A stretch of DNA of 64,000 nt, taken from positions 1-64,000 of the forward strand of contig CAKRSV010000005.1 in assembly GCA_934401915.1 (NCBI GenBank), in the 5' to 3' direction. Below are positions 34,217 to 42,735 of the stretch, one piece after another. The translations under genes and the position numbers were made by a program. The notes beneath the pieces are model-generated. The model was given only the letters and a program-made list of their open reading frames with translations, was not told the origin of the DNA and made no database searches. Every line of letters starts with the position of its first letter. The first letter of the stretch is position 1. This DNA comes from an uncultured Lachnospiraceae bacterium. GTDB lineage: Bacteria > Bacillota > Clostridia > Lachnospirales > Lachnospiraceae.

Positions 34217-35776
34217 CTATTTCCCCGTAAGTTCAAACCACCCAAAGTCAGCATAATTATCGCTTTCTTCTCCGTTTGAGGATGCATACATTCCGACCGT
34301 ACATCCAACAAAACCGCCTGCTTCCTCTGTTGTATATGGCAGCAAATCAACCCTTTCTGCCACCTGTCTGATAGTTTCTCCTGTCCTGACCCAGATAGCT
34401 GCCTCCATGGCATCGCACCTCATACAGATTTCTACCATCTGATTATCCCATACTATTTCCGTACAGGCAATCTCTGTCTCCTCTCCATGAATACAGGTGG
34501 TTACTGCCAGACATTTGTTTACCGCTTTCTTCTTTATCTCTATCCGTAAATGATTTTCATAATTCTGATATAATACAATCCCGGCGGACTCCGATTCGTT
34601 CTGTGGCAGGAACGTAACCCCGGTGTTTACCCGGAAGCTGTAACTTTTCTGCCGCAGTCCTAAATAACTGCAATAAGAGGTCTCTGTTATTTTTTCTTTT
34701 CTGTTATACAGCCGCAACATCCCCTCATTCGCAGTAAGGGAATATATCTCCTCATTCCTCTTGCCGATTCCTACCAGCCTCTGATCCAGGTCTTTCTTCC
34801 AGAAATGCAAGGCATCTGTCTTTCCTATCTCCTCCGGAAACCGTACTTCTTCCATCGGAATCTCTATCTTTTCTTCCAAATGCCCGATTCCCGGTGCAAT
34901 AACAGGCCATCCATTCTCCCATATTACTTTGGCAATAAAGGTTTCTCTCCCCATACTGCAATGCTTCTTACAGGGTCTGGATGCCAGCATTACCACATAC
35001 CAGTTTCCATAACCATCTTCTACCAGGTCACCATGTCCTGCGTAAATAACCGGATAATCCATTCCCAGATTCCGGTGTGTAAAAATGGGATTTCTCGGAC
35101 ATCCTTCAAACCACTGAAAAAGACTTTTGCTTCTGGCTATGCTGATACTATGCTCCGGCCCGGTTCCTCCCTCTGCATGCATAAGATAATAGTATTCTCC
35201 TATTTTATACAGATGGGGACCTTCCGGCCAGATAACGTCCTTGACAGCCCCTTTCCAGATAGCCATACTGTCTCCTGTCAGTTTCATAGTGCTTAAATCC
35301 AGTTCCTGTACCCATATTTCCCAATCTCCATTATAACGTACCCCCTCCGGATTTGGTCTGGTTCCACAATAATAGCATTTACCATCCTCGTCAAAGAACA
35401 GACTGGGGTCAATTCCCGCTGCTTCTTCTCCCAGATAATAAGGGTCTGACCAGGGTCCTTCCGGATTCTTTGCCGTTACGATAAAATTTCCTCCATAGCT
35501 TACATTCGTTGTAATCATATAGAAAGTTCCTTCGTGATAACGAATGGTAGGAGCAAAAATTCCTCTGGATATTTCGTCTCCCTCTACCCTAAGCTGTTCT
35601 TCTCTTTCCAGAATATTTCCAATCTGTTCCCAATGGGCCAGGTCTTTACTGTGAAAAACAGGCACGCCCGGTGCGTAGACAAAACTGGATGTTACGATAT
35701 AATAATCGTCATCTGCTCTGCAAATAGATGGGTCCGGATAAAATCCGGGTAAAATTGGGTTGCTTGCTGTTACCAT
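34217..35776 (-). CDS. GH43 beta-xylosidase / arabinofuranosidase
   Basis: This cytoplasmic glycoside hydrolase of 519 residues has a five-bladed propeller with the family triad: catalytic base Asp in GFYPDPSICR, the pKa-modulating Asp in AGIDPSLFFDEDG and the acid Glu in IWPEGPHLYKIG. A C-terminal beta-sandwich of ~200 residues follows, as in GH43 subfamilies 11/12. Xylan 1,4-beta-xylosidase is most likely, but arabinofuranosidase activity cannot be excluded. The ATG at 35776 is chosen because AGGAG lies 6 nt upstream. The start region overlaps the tail of the esterase gene closely. Confidence 0.9.
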   Translation of the reverse strand: MVTASNPILPGFYPDPSICRADDDYYIVTSSFVYAPGVPVFHSKDLAHWEQIGNILEREEQLRVEGDEISRGIFAPTIRYHEGTFYMITTNVSYGGNFIVTAKNPEGPWSDPYYLGEEAAGIDPSLFFDEDGKCYYCGTRPNPEGVRYNGDWEIWVQELDLSTMKLTGDSMAIWKGAVKDVIWPEGPHLYKIGEYYYLMHAEGGTGPEHSISIARSKSLFQWFEGCPRNPIFTHRNLGMDYPVIYAGHGDLVEDGYGNWYVVMLASRPCKKHCSMGRETFIAKVIWENGWPVIAPGIGHLEEKIEIPMEEVRFPEEIGKTDALHFWKKDLDQRLVGIGKRNEEIYSLTANEGMLRLYNRKEKITETSYCSYLGLRQKSYSFRVNTGVTFLPQNESESAGIVLYQNYENHLRIEIKKKAVNKCLAVTTCIHGEETEIACTEIVWDNQMVEICMRCDAMEAAIWVRTGETIRQVAERVDLLPYTTEEAGGFVGCTVGMYASSNGEESDNYADFGWFELTGK

Positions 35777-35790
35777 GTTTTTCTCCTCCA

Positions 35791-37527
35791 TTATAATACA
35801 TAACCAAAACCAAGAATGGTAAAACTCTTATCCCGGTCTTCCTCTGCTATTTCTACTCTGACGATATGCTCCTTGGATTCTTTGCGTTGCAGAACAATGA
35901 CCGCATTACAATGCAGCCAGTTGTTCCTGTGGGGGTCTGCCAGCAGACATTCTTCTCCGTCTACCAATACTTTGGCCTTTCCCACGGAAACCTCTCCGGA
36001 ATCTTTATAAATCAGGATAAGTGCCCTGCATGTCAGCCTTAATTCAAAAAATGCCTGATTCCTGCTCTTTCCATCATACATCCAGTTATAAGGAAACTGC
36101 GGTGTCATTTCCAGACTACTGTCCATCTCTACACACTGTAGTTCTCTGTCAATGGCAGTAAATCCCCCTTCCTCTATCACGGCTCCTGCCGGTATATCCT
36201 TCCGGTCCATTAATCTTACCTTTTCATAATGGTTTCCTATTACCGGTGCTCCCTGCAATTTCTTTTGCAGTGCCTCCTCCTGCTGTCTCTCCTTTTCCGG
36301 GCTCATCATTTTCTCCTGTTCCTCTATCCTGTCACATTGTAAGAACAGATTGTGAAGGCACTGTGCCATAATGGTATGCCCCATGTTATTAGGATGAAAC
36401 ATATCATAGAAAAACTGGTTTTTCGTCAGAACCCTTCCCCTCCCATTAGCTAATGTAAACTGGGGTGTTACAGCATCCCGAATACTCACCATGGGTAAAT
36501 CATATTGCTGTCCTACAGCCTTTAACCGCTCCTGTAAATTCCAGTCATCTGCAAATACGGAAAAAAGTAATATCACCGCTGGCTTCCAGGATAATTTCAA
36601 CACCTTCCTGACCAGACTTTCATAACAGTCCCCCTGCGTCTCATCCCCTTCATCATTTACAGCAAATTCAATGACAACAATGTCCGGTCTTTCCCCTTGC
36701 CTTAGTACATCCCTGTCAAATCGTATCATTCCCAGTTCAGAAGGGGTTCCACCTACCCCTGCTTTGATAAATTTAACATTTTCCTTCTGTGCAAATGTTT
36801 TCTGAAAAAGCTGATAAGATTTATAGGCATAACATTCCGTGTTAACAGGCGTGGCTCCTGCGCCCTGCGTAATCGAGCCACCAATATAAGCCAGGGTAAC
36901 ATTCTTACCTTCCCTTGCCCGGCTGATAGCATGCTGCAATCTACCGGTATTTCCCTCCTGCATAAGAGAGCGTTCAATCATATCATGGTATTCCTTTGTA
37001 TTTTCAGCAACAGGCTGCTCCTGCTCCATTACTGCTGCTTCATATCCATCCTGTAGATAAAATCGTACACTGGCTTTTCCAATACGCCCTGCCGTTGGGA
37101 AAAGGAATTTAATCTGTCCCGGGATATCGTCATCCTCTGTCCATGTGTAATCCGACAGATAAATCCTGCGTTCCATTCCATCCCCGGAAACTTTGGTAAT
37201 CAGATTTGTTCCTCCTCCATATAAATCTTTCTTTCCATACATCTGAAACAGAAATGTTATCTCTTCTGATGGCATATCCGTCTCAACCGTTACCCCGATA
37301 CTATGAACAAGTTGTCGAAATCCTTCTACATTCTCCAATAACCTAAGTTGCTTCCGGTCCGTAACATTTCCTGTAATCTGTGCACTGTTTATCAGCCGCC
37401 CATCACTCTCATAAATATATTGTATCCCTGTACCATCTTCCTGCGCAGTAGCAAAAATCTCTTTTTGTCGCATAATATAGAAAAACGCCCGGACTTTTTC
37501 CGGATTTTCAGGTGCCACTGGTCCCAT
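35791..37527 (-). CDS. SGNH/GDSL-type hydrolase, probable acetyl-xylan esterase
   Basis: A cytoplasmic protein of 578 residues. An N-terminal beta domain (~1-190) precedes an SGNH hydrolase domain with block I GGSITQGAG (nucleophile Ser), the glycine block KAGVGGTPSELG, the asparagine block FAVNDEGDE and the catalytic pair in DMFHPNNMGHT. A C-terminal beta-sandwich (~440-578) follows. Such two-sandwich SGNH enzymes in xylan loci deacetylate xylo-oligosaccharides. It is the first gene of its operon, with GAGGG ahead of the ATG. Confidence 0.82.
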   Translation of the reverse strand: MGPVAPENPEKVRAFFYIMRQKEIFATAQEDGTGIQYIYESDGRLINSAQITGNVTDRKQLRLLENVEGFRQLVHSIGVTVETDMPSEEITFLFQMYGKKDLYGGGTNLITKVSGDGMERRIYLSDYTWTEDDDIPGQIKFLFPTAGRIGKASVRFYLQDGYEAAVMEQEQPVAENTKEYHDMIERSLMQEGNTGRLQHAISRAREGKNVTLAYIGGSITQGAGATPVNTECYAYKSYQLFQKTFAQKENVKFIKAGVGGTPSELGMIRFDRDVLRQGERPDIVVIEFAVNDEGDETQGDCYESLVRKVLKLSWKPAVILLFSVFADDWNLQERLKAVGQQYDLPMVSIRDAVTPQFTLANGRGRVLTKNQFFYDMFHPNNMGHTIMAQCLHNLFLQCDRIEEQEKMMSPEKERQQEEALQKKLQGAPVIGNHYEKVRLMDRKDIPAGAVIEEGGFTAIDRELQCVEMDSSLEMTPQFPYNWMYDGKSRNQAFFELRLTCRALILIYKDSGEVSVGKAKVLVDGEECLLADPHRNNWLHCNAVIVLQRKESKEHIVRVEIAEEDRDKSFTILGFGYVL

Positions 37528-37555
37528 TTTATATCCCTCTTTCGCTTTTTGCTCT

Positions 37556-37620
37556 ATTATAACAAAGCCGGTTTTTCCTTAATACCGGAGAAACTATATA
37601 TCATAATCTGATAAACTGAT
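37556..37620 (-). promoter_or_regulatory. Promoter region of the SGNH-GH43-kinase-regulator operon
   Basis: A TATAAT (37556-37561, minus orientation) lacks a good -35. AACTATA at 37592 and a related AACTGAT at 37614 lie upstream, repeating the ~20-bp spacing seen at the import-operon promoter. Confidence 0.4.
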
Positions 37621-37634
37621 AATAAAGCGAACAT

Positions 37635-37684
37635 AAAAATCCTCTACCCGTTATCTTCTTAAATAAAATAACGGATAGGGGATT
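37635..37684 (-). terminator. Terminator of the rsgA operon
   Basis: A 17-bp stem with two weak pairs (37638-37654 with 37668-37684), then TTTTT on the minus strand, 6 bp after the rsgA stop. It closes the core block and marks the border to the xylan locus. Confidence 0.85.
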
Positions 37685-37690
37685 CTGTTT

Positions 37691-38569
37691 CTAGTATCTT
37701 TTTATTTCTTTTAGTTCCTGATACAGCACCATGTAATTCTCATACCGCACCTGACTGATCTTTCCCTCCGCGACTGCATCCTTTACGCCACAGGACGGTT
37801 CACTGATATGGGCGCAGCCACTGAATTTACAGTACGGCTCATACTGCACGAACTCCGGGTAATACGTTCCCAGCTCTTCCTTGGTGATCTCGGAGATATC
37901 TAACGAGGTAAAGCCCGGCGTATCGACGATATAGGTATTCTCTCCGAGCGCTATGATCTCGGAATGTCTGGTGGTATGCTTTCCTCTCTCGATCTTCCGG
38001 CTGATGTCCCCGGTCTCCATCTGGGCTTTTGGCGCAAGCTGATTGATGAGGGATGACTTTCCTACTCCGCTCGGTCCCGCCACAGTGGTGGTTTTGCCTG
38101 CCAGAAGCTCCTTCACCTGCTCCAGTCCCTCCTTTTCGAGGGCACTGATGAACAGAACCTGATATCCACAGGTTTCATAGGCCCTACGGAGCGCCTCTTT
38201 TTCTTTCTCTGTCGCTATATCCTGCTTGTTAAAGCAGATGATCGTCGGAAGGTTCTGCCGTTCCATCCGGATCAGAAACCGGTCCAGCAGATTAAAATTC
38301 GGATTGGGTTTTACGATTGCAAAGATGATCAGCGCCTGATCGACATTTGCCACCGCCGGCCGGATGAGCGCGCTCTTTCGCGGCAGGATCTCCCGGATGT
38401 TTCCCAGCATCGCCTCTTCATCCAGAACATCCGCCTCCACATCGTCTCCTACAAGCGGTTTCTTATGATCTTTTCTGAAAATACCCTTTGCTTTGCACTC
38501 GTAAGTACCGCGTCCTTCCACGTACACATAGTAAAAGCCCGCAATACCTTTAATGATTTTTCCCCGCAT
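37691..38569 (-). CDS. rsgA: Ribosome small subunit-dependent GTPase RsgA
   Basis: This circularly permuted GTPase of 292 residues acts in late 30S assembly. An OB-fold start (~1-65), the G4 motif FNKQD, then the P-loop GPSGVGKSSLINQL and switch motif VDTPGF come in the permuted order typical of the family. The C-terminal zinc-binding part (CKFSGCAHISEPSCGV) is complete. It is the last gene of the long minus-strand block, 46 bp after prkC, a common Firmicutes neighbour. Confidence 0.97.
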   Translation of the reverse strand: MRGKIIKGIAGFYYVYVEGRGTYECKAKGIFRKDHKKPLVGDDVEADVLDEEAMLGNIREILPRKSALIRPAVANVDQALIIFAIVKPNPNFNLLDRFLIRMERQNLPTIICFNKQDIATEKEKEALRRAYETCGYQVLFISALEKEGLEQVKELLAGKTTTVAGPSGVGKSSLINQLAPKAQMETGDISRKIERGKHTTRHSEIIALGENTYIVDTPGFTSLDISEITKEELGTYYPEFVQYEPYCKFSGCAHISEPSCGVKDAVAEGKISQVRYENYMVLYQELKEIKRY

Positions 38570-38614
38570 CCATCGTTCCTTCTCAACATTTTGCGCGGCC
38601 GCCGTATCCGGCCT

Positions 38615-40732
38615 TTATTCCTGTGTAAAACTTACCTGTCTTGTCACAACCTTCTGTCTGGAGGTTGCCTCTGTCGTCACCGTCTCTCCGGTATCGGGAT
38701 CCGTGGTCGTCGTCGCCTCTGTCGTCACGGTGAACACGAAGGTGATCGTTCCGTTTGGCGATTTGATCCCGGTATAATTGACTGCGATCGGGAACGACGA
38801 GGTCTGGGTGCTGAGAAGCTGCGTCCCGTCTGCTGTCGTGATGGTCACGCCGACCGACATCCCGCTCTGATACTCCGCATCCTCCGTCGGTGCGGCGATG
38901 TTCTCCGTATATTTATACGTGCTCTGCGCGGCACCCACACTGATCTTGAGATCGATTGCCGTGCCTTTTTCCACATAAGAACCTACCGAATAGCTCTGAT
39001 AGCACACTTTATCCTGAAGCGTCGCATCCTCACTCTGCGTCTCTGTGACCGTTCCGACCGAAAGACCACTCTCTGTCAGGCTTACGGTCGCATCCATCTC
39101 CGTCATGCCGATCACATTGGGAACGCGCACCTTATTGTCCTCTGCTCCCTGGCTGACGCGGATCGTTACGGCTGAACCTGCCGGCGCCTTCGTATCTGCC
39201 TCCGGCGTCTGCGAGATCACATAGCCTTTCTGGACTCCCGCATCGTAGCTCTGTGTCACAGAGACGACAAAGCCTGCCTTTGTAAGGATGGAATCCGCCT
39301 CTTCCTGTGACTTTCCTGCCACGGACGGCACCTGCACTCCTTCGGAGCTCTGCGCCACCGTCAGAAGGATGTTGGTGTTCTTGGCAAGCATGATCCCTTC
39401 CTGAACGCTTGCGCGCAGCACGGTCCCCTCTTTATAGGATTCGTTTTCTTCGTATTTGATCTCCGGCGTCAGTCCGAGTTCCAGAAGCGCACGTTTGGCG
39501 TCCTCCACATCCATTCCGACAACCTTTATCATTTCAACCTGTTCGGTTTCCTGTTTTGCCTGTTCTGCTGAATCAGCTTCCGATCCGAAACTGAACATTC
39601 CCATCGCGTGTCCGATCAGGAAGATCACGATACAGCCGATCAGAATTGCCGCAACCACGGCAAGGATGGTTGTAATCTTCTCCATTTTGGGATCGTAGTC
39701 CTCATCGTCCTCGTCTTCCCAGTCTTCTTCCTCGTCCCCTTCGTATTCCTCTCTCTCAGAATACGTGCGCACGTTTTTCTTTTTCAGGCGCATCGCCTCG
39801 TCCATCGAATCTCTCTTCTCAGACTGACGCTTGATCTGCACCATATCCCGGTCAGTGATGGTTCTGGTGGACGCTTCCTCGTCCGGATCGATCACCTTCA
39901 CAAAATCTTCATCCGGATTGATCAGCGACTGCTTGAGATCCACGATCAGCTCTCCCATCGACTGATATCTCCGGTCAGGACTCTTCTGGCAGCACTTACA
40001 TACGATCTGTTCCACGCTAACCGGGATTTCCGGCACGTAATCGCGCGGAGACGGAAGCGGCTCCTGTATGTGCTTGATCGCGATGGCAACCGTTGTGTCT
40101 CCATTGAAGGGCACTCTTCCGGTCAGCATCTCAAACATCGTGATACCGAGCGAATAGATGTCGCTCTTTTCATCGCTGTAGCCGCCTCTTGCCTGCTCCG
40201 GCGATGTGTAGTGCACCGATCCCATCACGTTTGAGGTAATGGTATTGCTGGTAGCTGCTTTGGCTATCCCGAAATCCGTCACCTTCACTTTTCCTTCTTT
40301 GGAAATAATGATATTCTGCGGCTTGATATCCCTGTGGATGATATGGTTATTGTGCGCCGCCTCGATTCCCATCGAAACCTGTATGGCAATGCTGATCGTC
40401 TCCTTGACAGACAGCCTTGCCTTTTTCTCAATATATTTTTTCAGCGTGATCCCTTCGACCAGCTCCATCACGATATAATGGATGCCGCCCTCTTCCCCTA
40501 CATCGTACACGTTGACGATGTTCGGGTGCATCAGTCCTGCTGCCGCCTGCGCCTCTACACGGAATTTGGAGACAAAGTTTGCATTCTCCGCAAATTCCTG
40601 CTTGAGCACCTTGACCGCAACAAAACGGTTCAATTTGTGATCCTTCGCCTTATATACATCCGACATACCGCCGGTACCGATTTTTTCCAGTATTTCATAC
40701 CGGTCGCCGATCATCATTCCTATTTTAATCAT
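38615..40732 (-). CDS. prkC: PASTA-domain Ser/Thr protein kinase (PrkC/Stk1)
   Basis: A membrane kinase of 705 residues. The kinase domain (~10-270) has the ATP lysine K41 in VAVKVLK, HRDIKPQN (D135) and TDFG (D153). An acidic juxtamembrane stretch (~325-350) precedes a transmembrane helix (~352-377) and three extracellular PASTA repeats (~402-602), then a Thr/Ser-rich tail. PASTA domains bind wall fragments; in Clostridia the kinase tunes wall growth and germination. The ATG at 40730-40732, with AGGTG ahead, overlaps the phosphatase stop by 8 bp, so kinase and phosphatase are translationally coupled. Confidence 0.96.
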   Translation of the reverse strand: MIKIGMMIGDRYEILEKIGTGGMSDVYKAKDHKLNRFVAVKVLKQEFAENANFVSKFRVEAQAAAGLMHPNIVNVYDVGEEGGIHYIVMELVEGITLKKYIEKKARLSVKETISIAIQVSMGIEAAHNNHIIHRDIKPQNIIISKEGKVKVTDFGIAKAATSNTITSNVMGSVHYTSPEQARGGYSDEKSDIYSLGITMFEMLTGRVPFNGDTTVAIAIKHIQEPLPSPRDYVPEIPVSVEQIVCKCCQKSPDRRYQSMGELIVDLKQSLINPDEDFVKVIDPDEEASTRTITDRDMVQIKRQSEKRDSMDEAMRLKKKNVRTYSEREEYEGDEEEDWEDEDDEDYDPKMEKITTILAVVAAILIGCIVIFLIGHAMGMFSFGSEADSAEQAKQETEQVEMIKVVGMDVEDAKRALLELGLTPEIKYEENESYKEGTVLRASVQEGIMLAKNTNILLTVAQSSEGVQVPSVAGKSQEEADSILTKAGFVVSVTQSYDAGVQKGYVISQTPEADTKAPAGSAVTIRVSQGAEDNKVRVPNVIGMTEMDATVSLTESGLSVGTVTETQSEDATLQDKVCYQSYSVGSYVEKGTAIDLKISVGAAQSTYKYTENIAAPTEDAEYQSGMSVGVTITTADGTQLLSTQTSSFPIAVNYTGIKSPNGTITFVFTVTTEATTTTDPDTGETVTTEATSRQKVVTRQVSFTQE

Positions 40733-41471
40733 GTTCCACCTCGTCTGCCAGCGGCTCAACTACAATAGCTGAAATATTGTCCTTGCCACCGTTCTGGTTG
40801 GCTAACCTCACCAATTCCTCCACACTTCTCTTGAGCGTGCCCTCTCCCGTCAATACACGGTGGATCACCTCGTCGTCCACCATATTGGTTAAGCCGTCGG
40901 AACAGAGGAGTATTTTATCCCCCGGTTTCAGTTCCAGATTAAAGAAATCTGTCTCCACGGTATCCCGCGCACCGATCGCTCTGGTAATAATATTCTTATC
41001 CGGGTGATTTCTTGCGCTTGCGCGATCGATTCCGCCCATTCGCACCATCTCTTCTACCAGCGAATGATCTCTTGTAACCTGCTCGATCGTCTCGTTGACC
41101 ACATACAGCCTGCTGTCGCCCACGTTGGCGACCTCGAGATACTGCCCGATGCAGGTTGCGATCACCATGGTGGTTCCCATCCCGTTCAGATGCTCATCCG
41201 TCTGCGCTCTCTCCCGGATCATCCGGTTTGCCTTATCGATCGCTCTCCCCAGGATCCTCACCGGATTCTTTTCTAGGGAATTGCTGATCTCCTCAACGAC
41301 AATCTCTACGGCATATCTGGAGGCGTAATCGCCCGCATTGTGTCCGCCCATTCCGTCTGCCACGATAAAAACGTTTGGCAGATTGCCGATCGGCGTCTCC
41401 GACAGGTAGATGAAATCCTGATTGAGTTTTCTTTTTTGTCCAATATCCGTTATCGCATAGGACTTGATCAC
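40725..41471 (-). CDS. PP2C-type protein phosphatase (PrpC/Stp)
   Basis: A Mn-dependent Ser/Thr phosphatase of 248 residues that reverses PrkC phosphorylation. The metal-binding motifs KLNQDF, VADGMGGHNAGD, GDSRLY, SDGLTN and GGKDNIS are intact. I choose a GTG start at 41469-41471 (VIKSYAITDIGQ) because AGGAGG lies 8 nt upstream and family members begin there; the longer frame would add ~34 residues with no good signal. It overlaps prkC. Confidence 0.94.
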   Translation of the reverse strand: MIKSYAITDIGQKRKLNQDFIYLSETPIGNLPNVFIVADGMGGHNAGDYASRYAVEIVVEEISNSLEKNPVRILGRAIDKANRMIRERAQTDEHLNGMGTTMVIATCIGQYLEVANVGDSRLYVVNETIEQVTRDHSLVEEMVRMGGIDRASARNHPDKNIITRAIGARDTVETDFFNLELKPGDKILLCSDGLTNMVDDEVIHRVLTGEGTLKRSVEELVRLANQNGGKDNISAIVVEPLADEVEHD

Positions 41472-41611
41472 GACCGGTTCCTCCTGTATGCTGTCTATCG
41501 TTATCAGCGTATGCTTCTCCAGAGTTTCCTCTGGCGCTTTCCAGCGCTGTCCGGCTCTGAACATCACATACAACCTAAGATATTACCATATAAATCCGGA
41601 AAGGACAAGTC

Positions 41612-42685
41612 TTAGTCCCTCTCCGGCGTTTCTGCCGCCTCCCGGATCCCTTCGATATGTCTGCGCCTGAGCTGTCCGCAGGCGCCGTCAATGTCTCTTC
41701 CCATCTCTCTTCGCACAGTGGCGGTGATGCCGCCCTCCTCCAGCATCCTGCGGAAGGCGTCGACCGCTTTGTGCTCGGACTGCACGAAGGAACGCTCCTT
41801 GATCGGGTTGACCGGTATCAGGTTCACATGGCAGTTCATCCCGCGCAGCAGCGCGATCAGCTCCTTCGCATCCTCTCTGGTGTCGTTGACGTCTCGCACC
41901 AGACTGTACTCAAACGTAAGCCGTCTGCCAGTCTTTTCAAAATAGTACCGGCACGTGTCCATCAGCTCTGCGAGCGTGTAGGAATTTGCGACGGGCATCA
42001 GCTTCTTCCGCTTTTCATCCGTCGTCGCATGCAGGGAAAGCGCCAGCGTGATCTGCAAGCCTTCCTCCGCAAGCTGCCGCATCCTCGGAACGATCCCGCA
42101 GGTCGAAACGGTCAGATTTCTCTGGCTGATATGAAGTCCGTTTTCATCTGTCAGAAGGGTGATAAAGCGCAGGAGATTGTCATAGTTATCCATCGGCTCT
42201 CCGGTTCCCATGACGACGACGTTCGACACCCGCTCCCCCGTGTCAAGCGAGATCGCATAAATCTGATCCAGCATCTCCGACGGCGTCAGATTCCGCTCCA
42301 GGCCATCGAGCGTAGACGCGCAGAAACGGCACCCCATACGACAGCCTACCTGAGACGAGATACAGACGGAATTTCCATGCTTGTACCGCATAAAGACGCT
42401 TTCCACCACATTGCCGTCCTCCAGCATAAACAGGTACTTTCTCGTCCCGTCGATCCCCGATTCCTGCATCCGCACCTTCTGAAGCGCCGTGTAGACAAAC
42501 TGCTCCCGGCACCGTTTTCTGAGGCTGGCCGGAAGATTACTCATCTCGTCATAATCTCTCGCCAGCCTGCCGTGCATCCACTCATAAAGCTGTTTGGCGC
42601 GGAATGGCTTTTCCCCCATCCGCACCATCTCATCCTGAAGTTCTTTCAGCGTCAACGACTTGATATCCGTTTTCTTCTCTTCCAT
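41612..42685 (-). CDS. rlmN: 23S rRNA/tRNA adenine-C2 methyltransferase RlmN
   Basis: This radical SAM enzyme of 357 residues methylates A2503 of 23S rRNA and A37 of some tRNAs. The cluster motif CRMGCRFC, the preceding VCISSQVG, GTGEPMDNYDN and the C-terminal GACGQLR with the second methyl-carrying cysteine are present. The ATG at 42685 (MEEKKTDIKSL) is chosen over a GTG that overlaps the rsmB stop. Gap to the phosphatase gene is 140 bp. Confidence 0.96.
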   Translation of the reverse strand: MEEKKTDIKSLTLKELQDEMVRMGEKPFRAKQLYEWMHGRLARDYDEMSNLPASLRKRCREQFVYTALQKVRMQESGIDGTRKYLFMLEDGNVVESVFMRYKHGNSVCISSQVGCRMGCRFCASTLDGLERNLTPSEMLDQIYAISLDTGERVSNVVVMGTGEPMDNYDNLLRFITLLTDENGLHISQRNLTVSTCGIVPRMRQLAEEGLQITLALSLHATTDEKRKKLMPVANSYTLAELMDTCRYYFEKTGRRLTFEYSLVRDVNDTREDAKELIALLRGMNCHVNLIPVNPIKERSFVQSEHKAVDAFRRMLEEGGITATVRREMGRDIDGACGQLRRRHIEGIREAAETPERD

Positions 42686-42735
42686 CTTCCTGTCTTTCCT
42701 TCGTTCTCCCTCTGTGCCATCCGCCTCTGTTGGCG

